Of a DNA stretch of 64,000 bases, positions 1 through 13,320 are shown in pieces. Source of the DNA: Cordia subcordata (lineage: Eukaryota; Streptophyta; Magnoliopsida; Boraginales; Cordiaceae); the NCBI GenBank assembly GCA_028554755.1, contig JAPTOF010000003.1, forward strand, positions 2,398,501 to 2,462,500, given 5' to 3'. The position numbers were made by a program, and so were the translations under genes. The stretch's first letter is position 1. The number at the start of each line of letters is the position of its first letter. The notes under the pieces are model-generated. The model worked only from the letters and a program-made list of their open reading frames with translations, was not told the DNA's origin and did no database searches.

Positions 1-8
1 CAGATAAA

Positions 9-49
9 ACCTACTAGGACTCTCTTTTGAAAAGAGAGTCCTAGTAGGT
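9..49. repeat. Perfect 20-bp inverted repeat (hairpin)
   Basis: Two 20-base arms (9-28 and 30-49) are perfect reverse complements around a single G. Arm sequence: acctactaggactctctttt. It sits about 12 bp left of a Copia coding remnant. It may be a fold-back end of the element disrupted at the window edge or a recent inverted duplication. The left context is outside the window, so its origin cannot be decided. Confidence 0.85.
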
Positions 50-60
50 AGCGTCCTTAT

Positions 61-290
61 CACGCCCGAAGCTAAATCCCGAATGGCAAGCTTTGAACAC
101 AATTTGTTGAACTATGCACAGACAAAAGTTTTGTCATAATGTCAGCTAGTTGCTCAATAGACGAAATGAAGCAAACTTTCAACTGTCAACAGCAACCTTT
201 TTCACGAGCAAAACATGCATCTATCTCTATATGTTTTGTGCAAGCATGAAATACTGGATTTACTATTAAGTACGTCGCTCCAATATTATC
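61..290 (-). pseudogene. Ty1/Copia polyprotein fragment (RNase H C-terminus)
   Basis: Read on the minus strand from 290, the translation gives DNIGATYL, then [11 protein letters not shown], then FISSIEQLADIMTKLLS. This is the order found at the end of Copia RNase H domains (D-N-x-x-A, then H-x-R/C-T-K-H-I-E-I-D, then the Q-L-A-D-I-x-T-K motif). An in-frame stop lies between the second and third blocks, and a second stop follows the last. Everything N-terminal is missing: the homology ends abruptly at about 290, where the MULE-like terminal repeat begins. It is a dead remnant. Confidence 0.8.
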
Positions 291-295
291 ATAAG

Positions 296-402
296 TGCGC
301 GTGAAACTTTTACTCACCACAGGGGCTTGTTGTGAAACTTTTAATGATATAGGGGTGTTGTGCACTTAAAATAGACGACATGGACGTTTGGTGTATTTTA
401 TC
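296..402. mobile_element. One terminal inverted repeat of a MULE-like element
   Basis: The reverse complement of this stretch matches the terminal repeat of the complete element at 35760-36716. Shared blocks include TAAGTGCACA, AAAAGTTTCA and GTGAGTAAAAGTTTCAC, in the same order and spacing. The outer end is near 402. Only this end lies in the window. The inner side abuts the Copia remnant, so the element either carries Copia DNA or was truncated by it. Confidence 0.55.
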
Positions 403-943
403 ATTTATTTATTTATTATTAATCTTGTAATGAAGGATATACAGGGATTACAAAACAAAAAAGACAGATAAGATTAATCTAAATGTATTACTTTTAAAGA
501 TTATAATTAAAAGTAATATAATATATGTTTTGAAATGTTTTACAAGAATATATATAGAAAGTCATGTATTTTATTTTTAAAAATAAGTTTTTTTTACCCT
601 CCAAGGTATAAACATACAATTGTATTAGAAATACAAAATTTATCATTCTAGTTATTCATGAAGGAAAATTAAAATATTAATATCTAATTTTGAATAGAGG
701 TCATATTTTTCCATAATAGAAATAAATAAAAGAATTTGAATAAAAATTATCTAATAATTCATAAATAATTTCTAATTCAAATAAGTATCAAAATGTCATA
801 TACAATTTAGGAATTTACGTAGTAGATACTTTTTGAGCTAAGTGAAAAAAAAGATATGATATGTAACAAAAAGTATGCTATGTTACACCTGCATGATACA
901 CAAAATAAATTAGTATTTTTATTAATTATTTATTTATAGTTAA

Positions 944-952
<9 letters not shown>

Positions 953-980
<28 letters not shown>
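953..980. repeat. (TA)n microsatellite
   Basis: Uninterrupted alternating TA for about 28 bases in an AT-rich spacer. Confidence 0.95.
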
Positions 981-985
<5 letters not shown>

Positions 986-1449
986 ATTTTGATTGGGAAG
1001 TAGCTTCTTGTATGATAGGAGATAGATTAAATCTTTTTGGAGGAAAAATATATATGACATCTGGACAACGTGGCATAAAAAATGCAAAAATATTATTTCA
1101 TAATATACACTAATTTAGTTGATAAAAATATAATATTGAATTACGTACAAATAATTAAATTATGAGATAATTTACAATTGAAAAAATAATGTTCATTTTA
1201 GATTATGAAATAAAATCATGGTATAGATGTGACTTTATTTGTATAAATTACTTGACTTTAAAAATATTGCTCAATTGAGATATGACATGAATTAATGAAA
1301 ATAAATTTTGGAGAGAAAAAGATGCATGAGAAGAGGACATGTGGCATTTTTAAATATGGCATGTACCTTACTTTATATAACACATAGATAGATATAGATA
1401 CACATATAATTTATGTTTAATGCACAAAAAACCCTAAATTTTGGCTTTT

Positions 1450-1451
<2 letters not shown>

Positions 1452-1484
<33 letters not shown>
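1452..1484. repeat. (AT)n microsatellite
   Basis: Uninterrupted AT dinucleotide run of about 33 bases. Confidence 0.95.
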
Positions 1485-1489
<5 letters not shown>

Positions 1490-3077
1490 AGCAGTAAAAA
1501 ATTGTTCAATCACAAATTTATCAGAGGAAGAAATCAACTGGTTGCAAAAGATTACGTACAATGTAGACAAACTAAATAAGTGTATGGTGATGAGAGATTT
1601 TAGACTTTATTATTATTATTATTATTATTATTTATTTTGGGTAATGAAGCATGATATCTTTGAGGAGAAGAAAAAAGTTTATTTTGTAAATAAAAATATT
1701 AAGGGTGAATATGGAACATGAATAAATTAAAGGTATTAATTTTAACAGTTTTGACTGTTAGTTAATAAATTTAAATAATTATTAATATATTTTAGGATAT
1801 AAAATATCACTAATCTCATAATATACATTAAAAAAGAGTCAACTGGAAAAGTCCCTCTGTTTTCAAGAAACGCCCTTAATTCTTAAAGATAAAAATATGA
1901 CAATATATGTTTCTGCCTTTCTTTTTCTCCGGCCAACCCATCCCTGACCCCCTAACCCCTCCCTTCCCCTCTTTAATTCCCCTACTGCATCCTCACCCTA
2001 CACCTCTAACTGCTATATGGGCCCATGTGTGTGGCGTATGGTATGTTCATGTGTTTGGAGACTGTGCGTATATGCATGCGATTTTGAAGACTATTTTTTT
2101 TTAAGGGTAATAATTTAATTTAAAAACAAAAAGAAACAAAACCTATACTTTTGTAGAACCTTGCAAAATATTTGGACAAAATTATAAATCTGATAGTTTA
2201 TTATTATGCCACAATTTTATATATATGTTAATCCACTGTTAGACAATATCATAACAAGCAGATAAAGGTAATTAAATTTAAAAACTTAATCACAATTAAT
2301 TGTTTTACTAGCTAGACTATTTCATCGAACTTGGGGGCATAGTTCATCGTTCTTTTATACAATATTCCCCATTGTCTGTCCTTTTTATATATATATATAT
2401 GCATGAGCATTGCCTGCTACGTCGTGAAGTTCTTACGTTAATTTGGCAATGTTTTCGGGGCGCAAAGCCAAGATAACATTCACTTTATCGAGAGCATTTC
2501 TGCTTAAAAAGCAATGCACGTGTGCACAGCCCACTATTTTGATGGCTTTTCGCCCTCGCTGTCCTCGTTTGTTAAACACATCTAAATCCTTTCTTTCTCT
2601 TTTCCTTTTTTTTTTTTTCATGAAAGTCAATTATACAATCTTCCTCTTAAGTGAAGTTTCACCACTTTTAATTTATTTTCCGCCAAAAGAACTTATTGTT
2701 CAATCAACTATCTTTAGTGAAGTTTCATTATTTCTGCATATAATAGTTGTGAACTACTCAAATTACTATCAATTACTCTAATAATTAATTGTGTCAAATA
2801 TGTTTTTAAAGTACGTGACTCGTTTACAATCCTAACATTTGAATAATTTACTAAAATCTATATTCGCCGACCAATCCACACATTCTTCTCCTCTTAATTT
2901 ATCTTCTCTTGCACGGATGGTTCCCTCTTCACATAAAGGTTTTGTTTTTTCCCCTCCCTTCGATAATCATATCATGACACCGGCCCTTGTTTCTTGGCTA
3001 CATTCCACACGATTAATATGTTTGTATATGCCTATAACTATATCCATAGCGTTCTACTTGTAGGATGCATGAGTTAT

Positions 3078-3169
3078 TTTTTATATTAACTTTATAATAT
3101 AAACTTTTACAAATATCAAATACTTTTTATATTAACTTTATAATATAAACTTTTACAAATATCAAATAC
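3078..3169. repeat. 46-bp perfect tandem duplication
   Basis: Units 3078-3123 and 3124-3169 are identical. Each begins TTTTTATATTAACTTTATAA and ends ATATCAAATAC. A diverged third piece occurs near 3258-3292. Perfect identity points to a recent local duplication. Confidence 0.9.
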
Positions 3170-4327
3170 CATGGACAATTATGTGCTTTAAATTTTATGG
3201 TTAGAACTTAGAAGTTAAACGTTTTGCTCATATGATGTAAGAATTTCGATAATAATATTACAATATAAATTTTTACAAATAGCAAACACTTGGACTACAT
3301 TTTAGGGTTGAAAGTTAAAGAAAAAATTAAAAATAAATAATAATTAATAGCTGTAAACAATTGTAGAAGAATGGTAATAAAAGAAAGTTATGGGTAAAAT
3401 AGGGAAACCATACCATATATGTTAAATTTATTTGCAAAGCGAGGTCAAATTTGGTCTTGCACGTGTGTAAATAAAAATAGAAACAAATGCTGTTGCCATG
3501 TGACATAATATAGTGATCACATGATTTTTTTTCGAGAGGAGTAATATGTGACTTACGTTGTTTCTTTTTTATGGTGGTACAGAAATATATTGTGATTATA
3601 AGTTTTTGATGATAATTAAGAAATTATCCAATTAGAGAACACAATTCATACTTCATGTCAATTACAAATTATCTAACAAGATTATATGTTTCTTTAGTAG
3701 TTTATTACGGAATAGTTGGCAAAATAAACGGTACAGAGGCATCTGTATCATTCTTCTAAGCTAAGAAACATCATCATCCTCATGTGTGAAGCTTAAACGA
3801 AAGCAAAACATACTTTTTATTATCCTTTTACCTTTTCTTAAGCTTACTACATAGCTTTCATGAACCTTTTCTAGTCCTAGATCTTGTGCCTTCATATGTG
3901 CCTTTTATGCATTGTCTTTTATTTGGATTTGTCGGATTATAGTGTTCAAGATTTTTTTTTCTTTTTTTATTTAAATTAACAATGCAACAAATATAAGAAA
4001 AAGACAAGGCTATTAGAAAAGTGAGATTAAAAAAGGGAGAACTTTTGTTGACTTTTAATCTTTCTTGCGCCCATATAACAAGGTGGACCACTGATGGACT
4101 TCTCCACAAAAAATGACCATCTTATGGGTTGGCTTATAAAATAATAGTAGGGTTGTATGGTCCCACAAGCTAAAAGTTTAACCAACATATCACATGTTCA
4201 ACTAGGTGGAGGTTGATCAATCATTAAAATTATGAATATGTAATACATATCCTAGGAACCTTTTCTTTTCTTATCTATTTCTTTGAGAGGGTGTGGTTGT
4301 CATGCATTCTTGATGTTATATATATTT

Positions 4328-4517
4328 GGGGTACATTTTGAATTAATTTTTTTTAAAAGTATTTTTTATAATTTTTTTAAAAGCAAAATTTTTGGCTTTT
4401 GTGGAAAAATTTGTATTTGACTTTTTGAAAGTTAGTCAAATAGTTACCACAAAAAAAATGTATTTTTTTCAAGAAAATACTATTTCTTTTATAAAAAAAA
4501 TTAATTCAAATGGACCC
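4328..4517. mobile_element. Degenerate Tourist-like MITE (GGGYnnGTTTGGATTG family)
   Basis: A degenerate left end resembling GTACATTTTGAATT and a right end TTAATTCAAATGGACCC followed by TTA. The interior has the family's alternating T-rich and A-rich palindromic pattern. It is a diverged copy of the MITE well preserved at 7217-7444 and 46069-46295. Confidence 0.45.
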
Positions 4518-6757
4518 TTAATTACTCCTTTGGGCTATAGACTACTAAAGGAGATTTTCAATAAAATCCCGATCCACTTACCATTATGTATATTTCTCTT
4601 TTACTAATTAATCCTTGTTGAGATAGTTGTCTATCATATATTAAATATTAAATCTCGTAATATATGTTAAATATTTTATTATGTAAATAAAGGTAAAAGA
4701 GGGAAGAAATAATATATAACCATACTTTTTTTTTTTTTTTGCATTAAGACGTGAATATAGAATCTCCAACGTTTAACGCAAAGATTATAGTGAACCATAT
4801 ATGACCCAATAGAATAAGTTTATTTAACAACCAAAATCCCGTTTATTTACTTTAATTTGACATCACTCTTTCTTTACATTATAATAATTTTCTCTTTTCT
4901 GAACATCTAATTTTGGGTCTAGCCGTAACCAACGTTCTATCACTTCATAACTTCAAAAATAATTCTTCAAATTTTTATAAAATTTAGATTAATTATTCAT
5001 ACTGAAAGAGTTTTCTACATCTTCATTCATCAAGGTGATTCCAAGTTCAAACTTACGCCTTCTCATAAATTGATTTAAAGAATGAATGAATTTGAGAGAA
5101 TTGTTAAGTTACAATTTATGACACTTAGTGGTCTTTATATAAATTTATGGACCGCATTGGGCCGTGGAGATCTTCAAGGAATGTTAGCCCATTAAGCAAG
5201 CCCACATTTCACAGGCCTACTGCTTCTGCATACTGGATGTATGCTTGCGCTCCATGCCCCGTAAAGCACAACGGGCAAGCATTATGTTTCTTTTCTCCCT
5301 AGTTGGCATCATTTAGGGGGTGGTTGACTTTGCATATATTAGGAGCCTATAACTTACAAGAACTTAGAAAAAAAATATTCACATGTTTTTTACTATTAGG
5401 TGCTTATAAGTCTCAATTAGCACTTCCAAACAGTCTCATACTCGTCATACAATTCTTCATTTTCATTCCTCATATCCAGAGAATACTCCAACTAGATTGT
5501 GGCATTTCAAGAGGAAAAAATTTGACCCAAAAAAAGGGAAAAGAAGAACAAAAACACAGTTATATGACTACATTGGATAACTCTAGCGTTATAATATTGT
5601 GCCCAATAGATAGACCAAGTCAATTAAAGGAAAGATCGAACTCAACTTCACAAACCAATATCTTTACTGTTTATTTCTGCCCTCATATAAATAAATGCCA
5701 TAATCAAAAAATATTTGAGGTTCTGCAATTTTAACTTCTTGTTACACAACTTATCTTCTTTTGAGACAAAAACTTCATCTCCTATTGATTATTTCTAGTC
5801 CTTTTTTTCTCTTTTTTACATAAGTGACTTTTTCAACACTTCTTTTTTTTTTTTTTTTGGAGGCTTTTTCAACACTTATCAGTAAGTGTTAACTCTAACA
5901 CATGACATGTACGTGAATCACCAAATTATCTACACAACAAGAATGCATCGTGCGCAATTCTTTTTTTAAATAAAATCTTGGGTTCAATTCTTTTATTACC
6001 TAATTATCTACACATCAAAAATGCATCATACGCGTTTTTTTTTTTTTTTATAAAATCTTGGTTTCAATTCTCTTATTCTATAATTTTTTGGCCTTCAACC
6101 TTTTCTTTTTATCAGGAAAATATTTATATTACTAACCCAAAATATCAAACATCACGTCAGTTAATACCACACTTATCATGATCATTTTGTACAAGAAGAG
6201 CTAGCTCTAAATGCAGATTACAAGTCCGATTAAAAAGAAGGGAATTGATCCTAGCTGCATCACTAGTCCAATTTACCACATGATTGGTATTATGATAAAC
6301 ATACTTAAAAATATAGTTAATATTAAAGGACAGTAAAAAAACGAGAATTATGAATTCAAGAAGAAAATATGACCTTGAGCTATGTTAAAAGGTTGGGCAC
6401 AAGTGGATGTGAGTGCACTCAGCTAACACACATAGTTCCCGATGTATCATGAATTTAATGTAATCCTACTACAAATTGATCTTTTTCTAAAATTCAAAAG
6501 AAGGGGGGGGGGGGGGAAAACCAAAAACAAAAAAAAAAAAATAGAAATGAAAAAGAAAAGCAGTAATGGGCTACAACCCAGAGGCCCAAACAACTATACT
6601 TTCAGCCCAGTTGTGGGTACAAGATAACAACTCATCTTCTTTTTTCCTTTTTTTTTTTTTTTTCCCTTAAATAAGAGAGAAGATAAACAACTCATCTTCA
6701 GAAAGGCAAAAATGCCAAGCAAATTCACAACAGTTGGACTAAAGACAAAGACAAGAC

Positions 6758-6765
6758 TATAAATA
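6758..6765 (+). promoter_or_regulatory. TATA box of HCF106
   Basis: TATAAATA lies 57 bp upstream of the HCF106 ATG. Transcription would be expected to start about 30 bp downstream (around 6790), giving a 5' UTR of about 30 nt. Inference from sequence and spacing only. Confidence 0.6.
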
Positions 6766-6821
6766 AAAATCAAAGCCTACATTTTTGTCTTCTAACCACC
6801 TTAAACGACCAAAACACACAA

Positions 6822-9800
6822 ATGGCTACTTCTTTAAGTCCAACATTATTAGCATCATCATCATCATCATCGTCCTCCCTCATTTCATTACCTCAGCACA
6901 CAAAATTTCACTTCTCCAGGTGTAATTCTCTGGTGGGTATTTGCAAATTCTCTACTTGGAATGGTTTGAGGCATTTGGGTATCCCCACCTCGCGATTTAC
7001 TCTAAAAATTGGTGCTTTTTCTTTCTTTCCTCATTTAAATTTGGTTAAGTTTTCAGTTTTTTGATGTTTAGTTGTAAAGATAGGTACTTTTAATGTGTGC
7101 ATATTGCTTGGATATTGTTATCCTCCGGTTAGATACTCAAGCATCAAAGCGAGACTAGTGGCATATCCTCAGCATCATGGAAGACTAGTCTCATAGGATG
7201 TGTTCTGCTTTTGTTAGGGCATGTTTGGATTGGCTTTTTTATTTTTTTTTAAATATTTTTTCCCCGAAAAAGTACATTAAATTTGCAATTACTATTAGAT
7301 TTAACTTCTAAAAAAGTTTAAATTCTGAAAAAAGCTCAAATTTAATTTTTTTTAGAAGTCAAAATTTTTAACTTATCAAAAAAAATTATTTTTTAAAAAC
7401 TGTTAAAAAATGTACTTTTAAAAAAAGTCAATCCAAACGAACCCTTAGTATTGAATTTCAAATCTCTCGGCTTTATGACAAATTTTATCATATAAGAAAG
7501 GGTGGAATGGTGATATATAGCAACATTCTTTGTTGAAACATGTGGGAGATTAGTGTCTTCGGGCACGTTTGAATTGGCTTTCCTTTACTTTTAAAAGTGC
7601 TGTTCTTAATGACCTTAAAAAAAGTGCTTTATTGAGTAACAACCTTAAAAAAGTGCTTTATTGAGAAGTTGAGAAACAAATTATATTTGAACTTTTTACA
7701 GTGGATTAGCTTTTTTTTGAAAGTCAGGACAAATAGTTATTACAAAAAAAAAAAAAAAAAATTTCAGAAAAAAAAAAAGTTGAAAAAAAGCCAATCTAGA
7801 CAAGCCCTTTTAGACTTGTCAAATAAGACTAGTGTTTTAGGCTGTCCTCCATTATTGTCGAAGCTCAAGCACCCAAGTTGGATATTAGCGTCAATACATG
7901 CTACTCTTATAATATCATAGACTTAAAAGATCAGTTTACATTGTTGGAGTTATTTAGTAATTCACGACATTGACCTATAATATACAATCTTTTCTTGTCT
8001 CTAATGTGGGATATCATGAACACATGCTTGCGCCCACCTATAACCATCTGAATTGTATGGGTGTGTGTGTTTGTGTTTGCTTGTTTGACAGCTTGATTCT
8101 TTGTGGGTTTGCAGGAAGTAAAGGGAAATGTAAACGGAAAGGTGTCTATGCTTCTCTATTTGGAGTTGGAGCTCCTGAGGCTTTGGTAATTGGAGTTGTT
8201 GCTTTGTTGGTTTTTGGCCCCAAGGGTCTTGCTGAAGTAAGTTTCATGACAAGCCTTATTCTCTAGTAATATTTTATCAACATTCAAGACTGTTATGCTT
8301 TTGGGTTGTATGCATTAATTGTCAGATGCCACATAGGGTCTTGGTTTGTTAGTGTGGTTCAGTTGAGGACAGCTCTCCTGCTTCCCTCTAGCATACTATG
8401 TGCTATATTTGTGATAATCTAGTTGAAGGTTTGAAATGAAGTAATGGATGTGGCTCATAGGGTGTTTAGAAGTTTGGAGTTAATCCAAGGAACTAGAGTA
8501 CTAGATATAGTTCGGCAAGGCTTTGTTGAGTCAGAAAGCTAGATTGAGTGAGTGGTAAATAAATATTAATGACTTCTCTAGCATATAAGTAGATTAAAAA
8601 TTTTGAGGATGAACTTCAATTATACTGAAGGATCATGATAGAGTAATCCATAGAACTTATAGGCGGTATCTTTTGCTTGACCTCTGGAATATGCATTATT
8701 CGGATGTTTCTCAAACAACCATTAAACAAGAGAGATTTTCAGACAAATCAAAGTTACATTATGGATATTTCTCTTTTTCAAGAGCCAAGTTTATATGCAT
8801 ATAACCAGAGGTCCAATTTTGGTTTAGTATAATATAGCCTTGAGCCATTTAACTACCAAAAGAACTACTGCATCTTGATGACAAGGGATGCCACAATTTC
8901 TCCATTCTTTTTCAAGGGCAATTTGTTTTATTCTATTATGTCACTGAACTCTTTGGTTACAGGTTGCTCGTAATATTGGGAAAACTCTGCGTTCTTTCCA
9001 ACCTACAATCAGAGAACTTCAGGTATAACTCCATGACTTTGTACCAATTTTTTTAGTATGAGTTTTCATCAAGTGCATTCTGATTTTGCATCTTGATCTT
9101 TGAGTAGGAAGTTTCAAGGGAATTCAAGAGTACACTTGAGCGAGAAATTGGTCTTGATGAAATTCAAGACATAACCAGGCCTACCCCAACCAGGCCCCCT
9201 CCATCGATTGCAGTTTCTGAGGACTCTCAGAAGACCATTATCCCTAGTGAGTTATAGCATTTTAGAAAATTTTCGTTACTTTGTGTATTCAGAATACAAG
9301 ACTAGAGGCATCCACCTTTTAAATGATTTGTTTTTGGTCAAAATGAATTTGATGCTGTCATCTACAGTTTGTCTGCTCTTAGTGATCATAGGTTACAGGT
9401 AAAAGTTAAACTGGCTGATAAGGTTATTAGAAAAGATATGGTTCCAAACCAATGAATTCAAGCATTTCATTTAGAGTGACTGATGCACGGACACCTGTAT
9501 TTTCTAGAGAGTGGTTAGATGAGCCCACATGTATGCTTCTCTGACTATTCATAAACTTGCTTGATTGGGGTGTTACATCATTTTCAAGTTAGAGGACTGG
9601 TAGCCCCTTCACTGCTGATGTCTAAAAGCTTATTTAAGTGGAAGCTGCAGGGCTGCTATTCAGAAAGTCAACAATATGGAGCATTTTAGTCAACCTGGTT
9701 CTTTTAAGTGTTCTTTTTTTCTTTTTTTTGTGTGTTTTGCTGATGTTGGACTTCACAGTAGAAATTCAAATGACTGTAGCAAGTTTTTGGTTTTAAGATT

Positions 9801-12800
9801 GTTCCCTGTATGAGCATTCATCATTCTGATTTTAGATTTCTATGAGTCTCTTGCATCTCTTAGCACAGGAAGGTAGATATGGTTCCTCATCACATGATTG
9901 TGGAGTTGCCAGGAATTATATAGTCTGGTGCCTCTGCAACGTGTAGAAGTTTGATACGATTAGTTGCATTCACTTGTGATTATATCACTTGTCCTTATAC
10001 CCCTGGATACCTTTAAGAAGCTGAAAGGAGGAAAACCAACTAAGAATAGGAAAAAGAGTGGTGGAGCAGCATGGAAAGTCGATGTTCCTATATAAGATCT
10101 CATTATCTGTGGATTGTTTGCATTGCCATATCAACAATAAAGAGGTTTTCCTTTAACATTGGTTTTCCATTATGTCTTTTATATATGGAAAAAGTTGTAG
10201 CATGTATAGTGTTCCTGCAGGACAGTGATGTTAAACATAAAAAACCAAGCCAAAACTGCTTCTTAATTATGTTAACAAATGTGCAAGACTTTGTTATAGA
10301 AGCTTCAGCATGGTATTCTGCGCCATGATCTTGAAGTAATCCTATTGAGTGGAGTAGTGTTTCCTAGTTTCATTACCGAGATGGAGAATAAAAGCTAACC
10401 GTGCAACTGTTTCCAATCACCCCGTTTTTTCCCCATGAGTTGTTTAGAAAGATAATGGGAAAGGAAGAGATTGCTTATTTCAAGAACAAAAGAGTTTTTC
10501 ATTATAATATCTGGAATAAATTGGCATCATATCTTTAGAGTAAGCAAGCTTTCCTTCATTGTCTGGATAGAACGTCAGAAGTGATAAATGAAAGATGATA
10601 TACAATGAGTACATCAGCTTTTGGAGTTTGATCCACGGCAGAAGAAATCTCATTCGAATAATTATGTGAGCAGTTCTAACCAATTGACAGTGCTACAGTA
10701 TCAAAATTTCAATTTATGGGGTGTATATATCAGGATTCTGTATGCTGCATAAAGTTTCCTAGATCATTTCATGAACAGAAGAATATGCTTATATGCAATT
10801 AAAGCCAGCCGTTTCTAGTTTTTGCTGGCTGGAATGTGCACTTACTACCACATTTAATTATTGAATTGGGGCCAAAACTTGTTAGAGGAAATGTGGTTAC
10901 TGACCAATGAAGTTGAGCATTTTTCCATTTAAGGTGATGGCTATATCCATGGAACCTTGTGCTTTCTAAGGACTGGTTGGATCAACCCGCATGTGCTTCT
11001 CTTAATTCTACATACAGTCTTGCCTGCGGTGTATCTCATTTACATTTACAAGATGGTACCCCATAGTTTTGATGTCTGAAAGCCTATTTCATAATGGTTG
11101 TGGAGGCTGCAGGGCTACCATTTGGGAAGTCAACTATATGGGAAAACCTGTTTCATATAAGTATTTGTTTTGTTGTTTGCTGAAGTTGGAGTTCACTCTA
11201 AAAATTCAAATGAGTGTAGCAAGTTTTTTGTTTTAAGATTATTACCTATATGGGCCCTCATTGTTCTTGTTTAGATTTTAATTGGCACAGGGAGGAAGAT
11301 ATGTGCCTTATGACATAAGTGTGAGGCAGCTAGGAACCATATTCTGGTGTCTATGCAAGGTGTGGAAGTTTGATAGGAGGAACTGTCTAATTTGTGATTA
11401 TATTATTTGTTCTAATACCCCTGGATACTTAAAAACCTAGTGAGAAGAGGAATGGAATGGTGGAGCAATGTGTGAGGCCAATATTTTATATTGAATCTCA
11501 TTATCTGTGCAATTGCTGGCATTTGCTAGATCAAGTGTCAAATCTTCCTTCAAGATCTCCCTTATGGCTTGTATATACAGAAAATAGTTGTAGAATGTGT
11601 ACAGACCTGTAGACATAAAAAGCTACGCCACAGACTGCTGCTTAATTCCAACAACCAATTTGTGAGACTTTGTTACTGAAGCTTCAGAACACTGGGAGTC
11701 CCCACCATGATCTTGAATTGATCCTATAGGGGGAATGTGTTGTCTCACGTCATTACCAAAGCGGAAGAATGAAGGCTATTCTGGCTACTGTTTCCGATCT
11801 TCCTTTATGGCGACCAAATCTTTGTTATTGGAGAAACATGAACATTCTGAACTTGTTTCACATTTTCTTTTTTCTTTTTAATAAAATTTGCTGGAACTGA
11901 TCAATATGCTAAGCCTATCTCTTTAAGTTGCTGCCTGGGGTTACTAATATACCTTACCATCTCTCCCCAACAAAGAAAAATATCCTTCCTTTACTGGCTT
12001 CTTTTCTTCTAATCATATAGGGTAACTTACTATTAATTTTTTAAAGTAAATATCCATCCTCTGAAAAGTTTCTATGTAAGCTTGACTTCAGAGCACTCCT
12101 TTTTGGCATTTCCTGTTTAACTTACTGATATAATTACGTTTCCTCTTTCAAAGAAATTCAAGAGTACTTTTTCCTATAAACAGCGGATGATTATTCATCT
12201 TCCAGCAAAGCATACACAACCGAAGAATACTTGAAGATCACGGAGGAACAGCTGAAAAAGCAGAAAGAAATGCAATCTAGTGAAAGCAATACTGAACCCC
12301 GGGGTCAATCACAAGGTTAGTTACTTCCTTCTCCCCACTTCTCTATGCAATTGGTTCTGGTGCAAGTATAAGCCGAGAGGGCAGAGGCATAATTGTTTTG
12401 TTTTGTGTTTGGACACTTGTGGGTCAGCTTAAAAGGAGAATCCAATAAGCCTGTCTTTGTTGGTTTAATTTGGAATTTTTCATGATGGTATCTTGAGCTT
12501 CATCATGTTGGCATCCTAACCTTAGTGTAATCAAGTCTTCCTTAATTATTGGATCTTACTGCAACTCATAGATGAAAGAGGATGTACATCAGGTAGATCA
12601 GCTGCTGAGTTTGATTTACATTGGAAGAAATCACATTTGAGTAAATTCTCGAGCACTTCTAACCAGTTGACACTGCTATTTCATTGAACCTTCAGTTTGT
12701 GGGGCTTCCTAGTACATTTCTTGAACAGAAGAAGATGTTATATTTGCATGTAAGGCCAGCCATGTCTAGTTTTTTCTGTCTGGAATGTGCAATTACCGTA

Positions 12801-13282
12801 CCACCAAGACTTCATGATTTAGCTGCTTTAACCCACTGGGATGTGCAGAACGCTACCTTATTTGATATTACACTTCCTAACATGATACATGACCACTTTG
12901 GCAATCACCATTTTGTTCTCAAATTGCATTGAGTAAGCCTTTTTCATGTCATTTGAGAGGTCAGAGTCTCCTTTTGAAGTTCTTATGTAGGCTTGTTTGT
13001 CATAGACTGGTAGTGTACACCCTTTTAGTCTGTTGCACTTAGGCTGTTGATTTAGCATACTGCCTTGGACATGTATAAATAGTACTTCTTATGGAAATAG
13101 CAGATAGTTCTACATCCTCGAGTGAAGCATCCACAACTGAAGAGTATGCAACGAATAGCAAAGAGAAGCTAGAAGCATCAGCTGTACTGCAGGAGATAGA
13201 GAAAGCATCTGCTGAAAGTCCGGTTGAACCCCAAACAGAGAAGCAAGGTTGGTAATGCTTGTAAAAAGAGTAGTATCTCTGC

Positions 13283-13320
<38 letters not shown>

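Larger units (their letters stand above)
403..6757. other. AT-rich intergenic spacer, no gene recognised
   Basis: About 6.3 kb with no reading frame that resembles a known protein. The longest open frame (5303-5734) is low-complexity and lacks splice or family support. Contents seen: (TA)n tracts, a 46-bp tandem duplication, one degenerate MITE, and homopolymer runs including a G run at about 6505-6518. The last 100 bp contain the HCF106 promoter. Confidence 0.7.

Noticed and set aside
2443..2781. 112-aa plus-strand open frame
   Set aside because: Composition typical of random AT-rich DNA (Phe/Leu/Ser runs from T tracts). Not recognised.
5303..5734. 143-aa plus-strand open frame upstream of HCF106
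   Set aside because: Lys/Leu/Ile-rich low-complexity translation of AT-rich spacer, with no motif, no promoter logic and no splice support.
10071..10328. Extra HCF106 exon in intron 4
   Set aside because: The open frame lies in the duplicated intron block, lacks the TTEEYLK-type signature and has no matching splice phase.
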